40,504 nt of DNA from positions 1 to 40,504 of the forward strand of contig CAZKTS010000108.1 of the NCBI GenBank assembly GCA_964555735.1, read 5' to 3'. Of this stretch, positions 8,930 to 18,432 are shown in pieces (within the stretch, counting starts at the first letter, position 1; every line of letters begins with the position of its first letter). The position numbers and the translations under genes were made by a program. The DNA is from CAZKTS01 sp964555735 (lineage in GTDB: Bacteria; Actinomycetota; Acidimicrobiia; IMCC26256; PALSA-555). The notes beneath the pieces were generated by a model. The model saw nothing but the letters and a program-made list of their open reading frames with translations, had not been told where the DNA came from and ran no database searches.

Positions 8930-9951
8930 CGGGCGATCCCGCCGCCCAGCAGGACGTCGCCGTCGTAGAGCGCGACCACCTGCCCGGGCGCGACGCGCGG
9001 CTGGGCCGCCGCGAACACCACCCGGTCGCCCTCGAGCGCCGCCTCGACGGGCTCACCGTGCGCTCGCACCTGCGCGACCAGCCGCTCACCCTCGCGCGGC
9101 GCGCGACCAACCCACGTCGGGTGTTCGAGCGCGACGTCGTCGCGCAACAGGTCGGCGCGCGTGCCGATGGTGACGGTGGCGGCGGCGGCATCGACCGCGA
9201 CGACGTAGCGCCGCGCGCCGACCGAGACGCCGACGCCGCGACGCTGCCCGACGGTCAGGTGCGCCGTCCCGTCGTGGCGACCCACCACCGCGCCCCCGCC
9301 GTCGACGATCGGCCCGGGGATCGCCGCCAAGCGCTCGTCGAGGAACCGACGTCGCCCGCCTTTGGTGATGAAGCAGACGTCCATGCTCTCGGGCTTCGCC
9401 GCGGTGCGCAGCCCGAGGCGGACGGCGTGCTCGCGCACCGCGTCCTTGGTGAGGCGCCCGATGGGGAGCACGACGCGCGCGAGCGTCGGCTGGGTGAGCA
9501 TGTAGAGGACGTACGACTGGTCCTTCGCCGCGTCGACGCCCCGCAGGAGCGTACGGGTGCCGTCATCGGCCACCGCCACCCGAGCGTGGTGCCCGGTGGC
9601 GACCGCGTCGAAGCCCAGCGCGTCGGCGCGGTCGAGCAGCACACCGAACTTGATGGACCGGTTGCACTCGACACAGGGGTTGGGCGTCCGCCCCACCCGG
9701 TGCTCCTCGAGGTACGGCGCCACCACGTGGGCGTCGAACTGCTCTCCCAGGTTGAACACGTAGTGGGGAACGCCGAGCTGCGCGGCGACGCGCCGGGCGT
9801 CCTCCACGTCGGCGACCGAGCAGCAGCCGGAGTCGGACTCGCCGCCCCAGAGCCGGAGCGTGACGCCGGTGACGTCGTGGCCCTGCTCGACGAGCAGCGC
9901 GGCCGCCACCGACGAGTCCACGCCGCCGCTCATCGCGACGAGGACGTTCAT
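8926..9951 (-). CDS. mnmA: tRNA-specific 2-thiouridylase MnmA
   Basis: 341 residues from the ATG at 9951. MnmA adenylates and thiolates U34 of the tRNAs for Lys, Glu and Gln. Visible are the PP-loop SGGVDSSV (8-15), the Cys pair used for sulfur transfer, C96 in PCVECNRSIKFG and C193 in ESMDVCFI, and the C-terminal beta-barrel region. The ATG overlaps the stop of the upstream cysteine desulfurase as ATGA (9948-9951), so sulfur donor and acceptor are translationally coupled. The open frame reaches further upstream only within the desulfurase gene. Confidence 0.96.
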   Translation of the reverse strand: MNVLVAMSGGVDSSVAAALLVEQGHDVTGVTLRLWGGESDSGCCSVADVEDARRVAAQLGVPHYVFNLGEQFDAHVVAPYLEEHRVGRTPNPCVECNRSIKFGVLLDRADALGFDAVATGHHARVAVADDGTRTLLRGVDAAKDQSYVLYMLTQPTLARVVLPIGRLTKDAVREHAVRLGLRTAAKPESMDVCFITKGGRRRFLDERLAAIPGPIVDGGGAVVGRHDGTAHLTVGQRRGVGVSVGARRYVVAVDAAAATVTIGTRADLLRDDVALEHPTWVGRAPREGERLVAQVRAHGEPVEAALEGDRVVFAAAQPRVAPGQVVALYDGDVLLGGGIAR

Positions 9952-11123
9952 GCCGGAACGCTCGCACGACCGCGCAACGCGCCAACCGCCGCGGGCACGA
10001 GCTCGATCGCGCGGTCGACATCGGCATCGGTGGACGCGTAGCCGAGGCTGAGCCGGATCGACGCGAGCGCATCGGCGCGGCTGCGACCCATCGCGGCGAG
10101 CACGTGCGAGGGCTCCGTCGCGCCCGACGAGCACGACGACCCGGCCGCGGCACACAGCCCGGCCCGGTCCAGCGCGACGAGCAGCGTCTCCGCCTCCACG
10201 CCGCGAAACCCGACCGCACAGCTCCCCGCCACCTTGCGGTCGACGGCACCGTTCACGAACGAGTCGTCGACGGCAAGCAGCGCGTCGAGCAGGCGGTCGC
10301 GGAGCGCGCGGACCCGCGCGACCTCGACCTCGCGACGCTCGTGGGTGATCCGGAGCGCGGTCGCGAGCGCGACGACGCTCGGGACGTTGACCGTGCCCGC
10401 GCGCAGCCCCCGCTCCTGGCCGCCCCCCTCGACCAGTGGCTGGAGCCGCACGCCGTCGCGCACCACGAGTGCACCGCAGCCCTTGGGGCCGCCGAACTTG
10501 TGCCCGGAGATCGCGACCAGATCGGCCGGGCGGGCCGCCGACGCGACGTCGAGCCACGGCACCGCCTGCACCGCGTCGGTGTGGAGGATCGCACGGGGCG
10601 CGCGCTCGCGCACGAGTGCGGCCACCTCGTCGAGCGGCTGGACCGTCCCGACCTCGTTGTTCACGAGCATCACGCTCACGACCGTGGTCCGTTCGTCGAG
10701 CGCGGCCGCCAGGCGGTCGACATCGACCACACCCTCGGACGTGACCGCGGTGCGCGTCACCCGGAAGCCCTCGGCCTCGAGCCGATCACACGCCGCCAGC
10801 ACACCCTTGTGCTCGAAGGCCGTGGTGACCACGCCGTCGCCCAGACCCGAGCCCCGCGCGGCCCGGGCTGCCCCTTCGATCGCCAGGTTGTCGGCCTCGG
10901 TGCCGCTGCCGGTGAAGACCACCTCTCCCGGCGCCGCGCCGAGCGCGCCGGCCACGAGCTCCCGGGCCTCCTCGAGCGTGGTCTTCGCCTCACGAGCGGC
11001 CGCGTGGCTGCCCGACGGGTTCCCGAAGTGCTCGGCCAGGAACGGCGTCATGGCCGCGATCGCCTCGGGGCGCATCGGGGTGCTCGCGGCGTGGTCGAGA
11101 TAGGCGCGGGGCTGGTCGGGCAC
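9948..11123 (-). CDS. Cysteine desulfurase (NifS/IscS family)
   Basis: 391 residues from a GTG. A PLP enzyme that takes sulfur from cysteine as a persulfide. The start YLDHAASTPMRPEAI, H105 in EHKGV, the PLP lysine K209 in SGHKFGGPKG and the persulfide cysteine C331 in SSCSSGATEPSHVL are all present; the loop with SSCSSG and the HKFGGPKG segment fit group I (IscS/NifS) enzymes. It is the first gene of a two-gene operon with mnmA, so supplying sulfur for tRNA thiolation is the likely main job; iron-sulfur assembly is possible too. Confidence 0.95.
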   Translation of the reverse strand: MPDQPRAYLDHAASTPMRPEAIAAMTPFLAEHFGNPSGSHAAAREAKTTLEEARELVAGALGAAPGEVVFTGSGTEADNLAIEGAARAARGSGLGDGVVTTAFEHKGVLAACDRLEAEGFRVTRTAVTSEGVVDVDRLAAALDERTTVVSVMLVNNEVGTVQPLDEVAALVRERAPRAILHTDAVQAVPWLDVASAARPADLVAISGHKFGGPKGCGALVVRDGVRLQPLVEGGGQERGLRAGTVNVPSVVALATALRITHERREVEVARVRALRDRLLDALLAVDDSFVNGAVDRKVAGSCAVGFRGVEAETLLVALDRAGLCAAAGSSCSSGATEPSHVLAAMGRSRADALASIRLSLGYASTDADVDRAIELVPAAVGALRGRASVPA

Positions 11124-11129
11124 CGCACA

Positions 11130-11135
11130 AGTCTA
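11130..11135 (-). promoter_or_regulatory. -10 box of the desulfurase-mnmA operon (leaderless type)
   Basis: TAGACT on the minus strand, 6 bases before the GTG at 11123. Supports the GTG as start. Confidence 0.55.
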
Positions 11136-11168
11136 CGAGCGGGCAGCCACGACGATTCCGGCGGTTCG

Positions 11169-11198
11169 CGCCGCGGCCCCACCGTCAGGGCCGCGGCG
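11169..11198. repeat. Strong GC-rich inverted repeat in a divergent intergenic region
   Basis: Two perfect 11-base arms (CGCCGCGGCCC and its complement) around an 8-base loop. It lies between the divergent desulfurase and SGNH genes, upstream of the latter. No gene ends here, so it is not an ordinary terminator; a regulator site or a leader hairpin are possible. Confidence 0.6.
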
Positions 11199-11253
11199 GG
11201 GCATCATGGTGCGTGCCGCGCGGGGCGGCGATCAGCAACGACGGGGTGCAGGG

Positions 11254-12270
11254 GTGACGCGGAGGGTTCGGGCACACCGACGACGACTCGCGTACGTCGC
11301 CGTCCTCGGAGCGGTCGCGGTGGTCGCCGCCGGCTGCATCCCGGTCGCACCGCCCCCACCCACCGTGGTGTTCTACGGCGACTCGCTGCTGGTCGAGTCG
11401 CGCGGCGTCGTCGCCTCCGAGCTCGCAACCCTGGCGCCCGGGTACCGGGTCCTCACCTCCGGGCGGAGCTTCGGTGGCACCGCGCTCTGCGACTGGGGCG
11501 CGCAGATGCAGGCGGACGGCAACGAGAACGTCCGCCTCGTCGTCATCCAGTTCAGCGGCAACAACCTGACCCCCTGCGCGGCCGGCCTGACCGGCGTCGC
11601 GCTGGAGAGCTGGTACCGCTTCGCCGCCGAGTGGACCGTGTCGCTGTGGTCGTCTCGCGGCGCCAAGGTGCTCTTCGTCGGCAGCCCCACGCTGGTCGTC
11701 GACGACGTGAACCCGCAGCCACCGAACCCGATCTCCGAGGTGTTCCGCTCGGTCGCCGAGGCGAACCCGGCGTGGGCCGCGTTCGACGACGGCCCTGCCC
11801 TCGCGCTCAGCAGCGAGCCGCCCGCGGATCCGCCCCCCGACACCACCACCACCACGGAACCGACGACCACCAGCTCGACCACGGCCACGAGCTCCACGAC
11901 GACGACCAGCTCCAGCACCACCACGACCACCGAGCCCGAGGTCACGACCCAGACCCAGCCGGACGCGCCACCGATCGGGCTCGAGGCCGTCGAGCCGCTC
12001 CCGGTCGGCGCGGCGGTGCCGGCGGGGTGGCGCCTGTTCCCGTTCGAGCTCCCGTGCCTGTCGGCGTCGGAGCCGGGCTGCGGTCAGTTCACGCCGGGAC
12101 TCGCGGCGGTGCGGTGGGCCCCGCCGTCGCCGGGTTCGCCCACCGGGAACGGGCACCTGTGCACAGGCATCCCGATGACGCTCGCCAGCGACGCCACCTG
12201 CCCGGAGTACCGGTCCGGCGTGCAGCGCTTCGGGCGAGCGATCGCCCTCGCGGTGGCCGGCCGGCTCTGA
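11254..12270 (+). CDS. Secreted SGNH-hydrolase-like lipoprotein with Thr-rich insert
   Basis: 338 residues from the GTG at 11254, chosen because it gives a normal lipoprotein signal (basic start, hydrophobic core, lipobox VAAGC with Cys28); a GTG-like start at 11206 would add 16 Arg/Gly-rich residues. After the lipid anchor comes the SGNH block I, FYGDSLLVES with Ser44, and a block III-like FSGNN at 100-104. A mucin-like linker of Thr, Ser and Pro (about 187-241) then interrupts the domain, and the final part has GHLC with His301, the usual place of the catalytic His, and EYRSGVQRFGRAIA. The Asp normally three residues before that His is not seen (TGNGH). Likely a wall or outer-surface esterase or acyl hydrolase; activity is uncertain. 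Confidence 0.82.
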   Translation: MTRRVRAHRRRLAYVAVLGAVAVVAAGCIPVAPPPPTVVFYGDSLLVESRGVVASELATLAPGYRVLTSGRSFGGTALCDWGAQMQADGNENVRLVVIQFSGNNLTPCAAGLTGVALESWYRFAAEWTVSLWSSRGAKVLFVGSPTLVVDDVNPQPPNPISEVFRSVAEANPAWAAFDDGPALALSSEPPADPPPDTTTTTEPTTTSSTTATSSTTTTSSSTTTTTEPEVTTQTQPDAPPIGLEAVEPLPVGAAVPAGWRLFPFELPCLSASEPGCGQFTPGLAAVRWAPPSPGSPTGNGHLCTGIPMTLASDATCPEYRSGVQRFGRAIALAVAGRL

Positions 12271-12351
12271 GGCGCGAACCCAGGAACTCCCAGGGCTCCG
12301 GGGGCGTTCTGGTGATGTCGGTCACGTCCGGGAATGACTGTCACACCCCCC

Positions 12352-12362
12352 GGAGATACTCC
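12352..12362 (+). promoter_or_regulatory. GGAG site within a small hairpin before the gene at 12367
   Basis: GGAG-ata-CTCC, four-base arms. The GGAG would be the Shine-Dalgarno sequence, 11 bases before the ATG. GATACT within it, 6 bases before the ATG, could instead act as a -10 box. Confidence 0.3.
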
Positions 12363-12366
12363 TGTC

Positions 12367-12621
12367 ATGAGCACGCAACTTCGCCTCGTCGAGACCACCA
12401 CGGAGCCGGCGCCCCGCCCGCGCCGCCGGTCGGCCCGGCCCGCTCGGGCAGCCGTCGGGCCGGCCGCCACGAGCCGGCGGGTGCGCTGGGACGCCGAGTG
12501 GCGCCTCAGCACCACGACCCGCCGGATCGGCCGAGAGGGTGTGGCCGCGGCCCGGGCGGCACTCGAGCACGCCGACCGCCCTCCCGACCTCCGGCGCGAG
12601 CCGCTCTCCCGGGCCAGCTGA
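12367..12621 (+). CDS. Small basic protein of unknown function
   Basis: 84 residues from the ATG at 12367 (MSTQLRLVETTTEPAP). The first third is Pro/Arg-rich and probably disordered; the second part (RRVRWDAEWRLSTTTRRIGR, then EGVAAARAALEHA) could form one or two helices. The frame is open a little further up, but this ATG has a GGAG before it. No family recognised. Codon use looks coding (GC-rich third positions), and the gene ends 28 bases before the convergent amidase gene. Confidence 0.55.
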   Translation: MSTQLRLVETTTEPAPRPRRRSARPARAAVGPAATSRRVRWDAEWRLSTTTRRIGREGVAAARAALEHADRPPDLRREPLSRAS

Positions 12622-12649
12622 CGCCGGCCCGCGGCTCACGCGGCGTGAC

Positions 12650-15121
12650 TCAGTCGATCCCGTAGACCGAGTCGATCACGCCCCCGAGGCCGGCCCAGCC
12701 GCTCCAGGTGCCGGACACGCGGCGCTGCCAGAAGAGGCTGCGGTCGCCGCCGCGCCCGAAGAGGTACACCCGGCCCGAGCCGTCCACCACGGCGGCCGGG
12801 TCGCTGGTGAGCACCCCGCCGAGGCCGGCCCACGACGACCACGTCCCGGCCGTGTCGCGCACGGTCTCGTAGTACGCGCCGTTGCCGCCGCGCCCGAAGA
12901 CGTAGACGTTGCCCGCCTCGTCGGCGACCACGGTCGGATCGCTCGTGAGGGTGCCGCCGAGCGACTCGAACGCCGACCACGTGCCGCCGGTTCGGGTGCT
13001 CACGAAGAACGCGTTCCCCGGTCCGCGCCCGACGACGAGGATCCGGCCGGTCGAGTCGGCGACGATCGCGGGGTCGGAGGTGAAGGTTCCGCCGAGCGAC
13101 GTCCATCCTGACCACGAGGCCCCGCGCTCGTTCACGAAGTACGAACCGTTGCCGCCGCGTCCGACCGCGAACACGTGCCCCGACGTCGGGTCGAATGCCA
13201 CCGCAGGATCCGACGTGAAGATGCCACCGAGCGCCTCCCACCCGCTCCACGACGAGCCGGTGAGCACCTGCTCGAGGTAGCTGTTGTCGGAGCCGCGCAC
13301 GATGACGTGCACCCCGCCGCTGCCGTCAGCCGCAGCCGCAGGATCAGAGGTGATGACGGCGGGGACGGAGTCCCAACCCGGCCCGCCCACGACCTGCCAG
13401 CCGAGTCCGGCCGACTGGTTGCGCGCGATCGCGACGACCTCGCCCGACGAGCGCGTCGCGGCCACGATCCGCGACGTCACGCTCATCGATCCCGGCAGGT
13501 CCGCGTACGGCGACCACGTCGTGCCGTCGTCGGTGGACCGGCGCGCCGCGCCACCGTTGCCGCCGCGCACGATCACGTCGACGTGGCTCGCGCCGGTGGC
13601 TGCCGCCGCACCGAGCGAGACCTCGACGGGCGGCGGGATGCTGATGCCGGGCTGCACCTGCGCGCGCAGCGCACCGAGCTGCGACGCCACGGCGGCGCCC
13701 GGGCAGCCGGTCTGGTCGACGTCGCCGTGGCCGACGATGGCGTTCGGGAAGGACACGACCGTGCCCACCGGCCAGTTCTGGCAGTTGCACGGCGAGTCTC
13801 GCACCGTGGTCGTGAAGCCGGCGGCCGGGTCGACCCTCCCCACGCTCAGCCGCCACTGGAGCAGCGCGACGAGTGCGTTCCACTGCGCGGGCGTGGCCGG
13901 AGTGCTCGAGTTGTCCCCGAGGAGCGCAACGCCCGTGGACGCGGTGTTGAAGCCGCCCGCGTGCCCACCGATGACCGGCTTGTTCACGCCACCGGCCCGG
14001 CCCTCGAAGATCTGGCCGTACCGGTCGATCACGAAGTTGTACGCGATGTCGCAGTAGCCGTTGGTGCCCATGTGGTACTGCTGGATCGACCGAACCATCG
14101 CCGCGCTCTGCGACGGCGAGTAGTTGTTGCTGTTCACGGTGTGGTGCACGACCGCGAACAGCAGCTTCGGTGCGTACTCCGGACCGCCCGGGCACGGGAC
14201 CGGTCCGGTGCCGAACGTCTGCGCGCCCCACTGCGCGCGACTGATCATCGCGGGGGCGCCGGGTGGGACTCCGCCGGGGCCACCACCGCCCCCACTGCCT
14301 CCGGTGGGGGGACCGGCGACCGGGACGCACGCACTCAGCGCGAGCGCGCCGGCGGCCACCACCGTCGCGACCAGCACCGCGCGGCGCCGACGACCGCGCC
14401 ACGGCGACCAGCCGAGCGCGATCGCGCCGAGCACGAGCGCGGCCGCGAACAGCAGAGCGGCGAACCCGTAGCGCTCGCCGGAGGAGCCCGCGACCGCGAG
14501 GCCGTCGAACGCGCCCGCCGCGCCGTCGGACGCGGTGGTGGGCGACGGGTCCACCGCCGCCAGCGTGACGTCCTCGGCGGTGCCGCTGACGAGCGTGACC
14601 CGTACCTCGGTGGCGTCGTCACCGATCCAGACCGGCTCCGTCGCGTTGCCGTCCACCTTGGCCGCCGACTTGGCGTCCTTGGTGCCGGCGTCGAGCCCCA
14701 CGTCCTCGTCGACCGTCGCCGCGTCCGTCCAGCCGGGGTCGGGGATGCCGGCGTCGGGCGTGGCGTTCTCGGGTGCAGCGGTGTCGGGAGTGGCGGTGTC
14801 GGGGGTGGTGGAGCCCGGGGTCGCGGTCTCGGGCGTCACGGCCTCGGGCGACGCGGCATCGGACGGGCCGCGGGCCTCGATCGTGAACGTGGCGTCGGGA
14901 TCGCCCTTCCACGTGACGCCGACCAGGTTCGCTTCGACCGGCGTCGGCTCGGACTGCCAGCCCGTCGTGACCGGTGCACCGGCGGGCGCGATCGGCACCT
15001 CTTCGGTGGTGGGCGCCGGCGTCTGCGCGGGCACTGCGGCCAGCACGGGCGCGCCCAGCACCACGAGCGCGAGCGCGGGAAGGAGCAGCAGCCGGCGCCA
15101 CGGGAGCTTGCGGATGGTCAC
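12650..15121 (-). CDS. PGRP-type N-acetylmuramoyl-L-alanine amidase with C-terminal repeat propeller
   Basis: 823 residues from a GTG. Order: signal peptide (about 1-29); an N-terminal beta domain typical of actinobacterial amidases (WQSEPTPVEANLVGVTWKG at 55-73, completed by EPVWIGDDATEVRVTLV at 162-178) interrupted by Thr/Pro/Ala repeats; a membrane helix (216-238), a basic loop RGRRRR and a second hydrophobic stretch ending in lipobox-like LSAC (C265); a Gly/Pro linker; and the amidase domain from ISRAQWGAQ (293). Zinc ligands are likely H326 or H327, H465 (GHGDVD) and C473 (GCPG), with Y361 nearby. The enzyme would cut the lactyl-amide bond of peptidoglycan. From 546 to the end run repeats of about 45 residues with TSDP at 591, 636, 681, 726 and 772 and SGW/LGG motifs, like PLL-type propellers, probably a glycan-binding part. 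Confidence 0.9.
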   Translation of the reverse strand: MTIRKLPWRRLLLLPALALVVLGAPVLAAVPAQTPAPTTEEVPIAPAGAPVTTGWQSEPTPVEANLVGVTWKGDPDATFTIEARGPSDAASPEAVTPETATPGSTTPDTATPDTAAPENATPDAGIPDPGWTDAATVDEDVGLDAGTKDAKSAAKVDGNATEPVWIGDDATEVRVTLVSGTAEDVTLAAVDPSPTTASDGAAGAFDGLAVAGSSGERYGFAALLFAAALVLGAIALGWSPWRGRRRRAVLVATVVAAGALALSACVPVAGPPTGGSGGGGGPGGVPPGAPAMISRAQWGAQTFGTGPVPCPGGPEYAPKLLFAVVHHTVNSNNYSPSQSAAMVRSIQQYHMGTNGYCDIAYNFVIDRYGQIFEGRAGGVNKPVIGGHAGGFNTASTGVALLGDNSSTPATPAQWNALVALLQWRLSVGRVDPAAGFTTTVRDSPCNCQNWPVGTVVSFPNAIVGHGDVDQTGCPGAAVASQLGALRAQVQPGISIPPPVEVSLGAAAATGASHVDVIVRGGNGGAARRSTDDGTTWSPYADLPGSMSVTSRIVAATRSSGEVVAIARNQSAGLGWQVVGGPGWDSVPAVITSDPAAAADGSGGVHVIVRGSDNSYLEQVLTGSSWSGWEALGGIFTSDPAVAFDPTSGHVFAVGRGGNGSYFVNERGASWSGWTSLGGTFTSDPAIVADSTGRILVVGRGPGNAFFVSTRTGGTWSAFESLGGTLTSDPTVVADEAGNVYVFGRGGNGAYYETVRDTAGTWSSWAGLGGVLTSDPAAVVDGSGRVYLFGRGGDRSLFWQRRVSGTWSGWAGLGGVIDSVYGID

Positions 15122-15228
15122 GAATGGCCTCGGTCTCGTCGGGCTCCGCCGGTGGACAGTTTCGCGCAGGGTGCGCCTGCAGCCGTGGCAGGAACGGTCA
15201 GGCCTGCAACGTCAAGGGGAGCCGTCGG

Positions 15229-15259
15229 TTGCACCGGTTCCCCGGCCGCCCTCTACCCT
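15229..15259 (+). promoter_or_regulatory. Promoter of the methylmalonyl-CoA mutase operon
   Basis: TTGCAC at 15229-15234 and TACCCT at 15254-15259, 19 bases apart. The -10 box ends 7 bases before the ATG, so the transcript is probably leaderless. Confidence 0.5.
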
Positions 15260-15266
15260 CGGTCCC

Positions 15267-17420
<2,154 letters not shown>

Positions 17421-17451
17421 AGCGGACTGAGGAGCGCCCCGTGCACGTGGT

Positions 17452-18432
17452 GTGGGTGTGAGCGAGCTCGCCGCCCAGATCGCGGACGGCGACCGACGCG
17501 CGCTGGCCCGGGGGATCACACTCGTCGAGAGCACGCGCGACGACCACCGCGACGAGGCCGACGCACTCCTCGCCGAGCTCATGCCGCGCACGGGTGGCGC
17601 GATCCGCGTGGGGATCAGCGGCGCGCCGGGCGCCGGCAAGTCGACGCTCATCGAGGCGGTCGGCCTGCGCCTCGTCGACGGCGGGCACCGCGTCGCGGTG
17701 CTGGCGATCGACCCGTCGAGCCCACGGGGCGGCGGCGCCATCCTCGGCGACAAGACCCGCATGGGTGAGCTCACCCGGCGCGAGGCGGCGTTCGTGCGAC
17801 CGTCGCCCACCGGCGGCACCTTGGGCGGCGTCACCCGCCGCACTCGCGAGGCGCTGCTGCTGTGCGAGGCCGCCGGCTTCGACGTCGTCATCGTCGAGAC
17901 GGTCGGCGTCGGGCAATCGGAGGTCGCGGTCGACGGGATGGTCGACTGCTTCTGCCTGCTCATCTCGCCCGGCGGTGGCGACGAGCTCCAGGGCATCAAG
18001 CGGGGGATCATGGAGCTGGCCGACGTCGTCGTCGTGAACAAGGCCGACGGCGAACTCGAACCGGTCGCGAAGGCGACGGCCGCCGACTACACGAACGCCC
18101 TCCATCTCCTTCGCCCGAAGCACGCGTCGTGGGCCGCGCGCGTGGTCGTGTGCTCGGCGCTCACCGGCGCCGGCATCGACGACGTCTGGACGGCCGTCGC
18201 CGAGCAGCACGCCGCGCTCGACGGCGCGGGCGAGCTCACCGCTCGCCGCGCCGAGCAGGCCCGGTCGTGGATGTGGGCCGAGCTCTCCGAGGCGCTCCTC
18301 GAGCGGCTCCGCCGCGATCCCGATGCTTCGGCCGCGGCCGGGCGCCTCGAGGCCGAGGTCGTCGCCGGCACGATGCCGCCACCCGTCGCCGCGGCCGAGG
18401 TCTTGCGGGCCTTCGGCGTCAGCGACGACTGA
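17452..18432 (+). CDS. meaB: MeaB/ArgK-type GTPase, mutase chaperone
   Basis: 326 residues from the GTG at 17452; a second in-frame GTG two codons later (GVSELAAQ) is just as likely. G3E-family P-loop GTPase with GISGAPGAGKSTL (G1), DPSSPRGGGAILGDKTRM, VETVGVGQSE (G3) and NKAD (G4). MeaB loads and protects the B12 cofactor of methylmalonyl-CoA mutase, and its place straight after mutB fits. GGAG at 17431-17434 is rather far from the start. Its 3' end overlaps the convergent asparagine synthase gene by 14 bases. Confidence 0.93.
   Translation: MGVSELAAQIADGDRRALARGITLVESTRDDHRDEADALLAELMPRTGGAIRVGISGAPGAGKSTLIEAVGLRLVDGGHRVAVLAIDPSSPRGGGAILGDKTRMGELTRREAAFVRPSPTGGTLGGVTRRTREALLLCEAAGFDVVIVETVGVGQSEVAVDGMVDCFCLLISPGGGDELQGIKRGIMELADVVVVNKADGELEPVAKATAADYTNALHLLRPKHASWAARVVVCSALTGAGIDDVWTAVAEQHAALDGAGELTARRAEQARSWMWAELSEALLERLRRDPDASAAAGRLEAEVVAGTMPPPVAAAEVLRAFGVSDD

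Noticed and set aside
10104..12665. 853-codon open frame on the plus strand
   Set aside because: Arg/His-rich without motifs; covers the desulfurase gene backwards and the SGNH gene in another frame.
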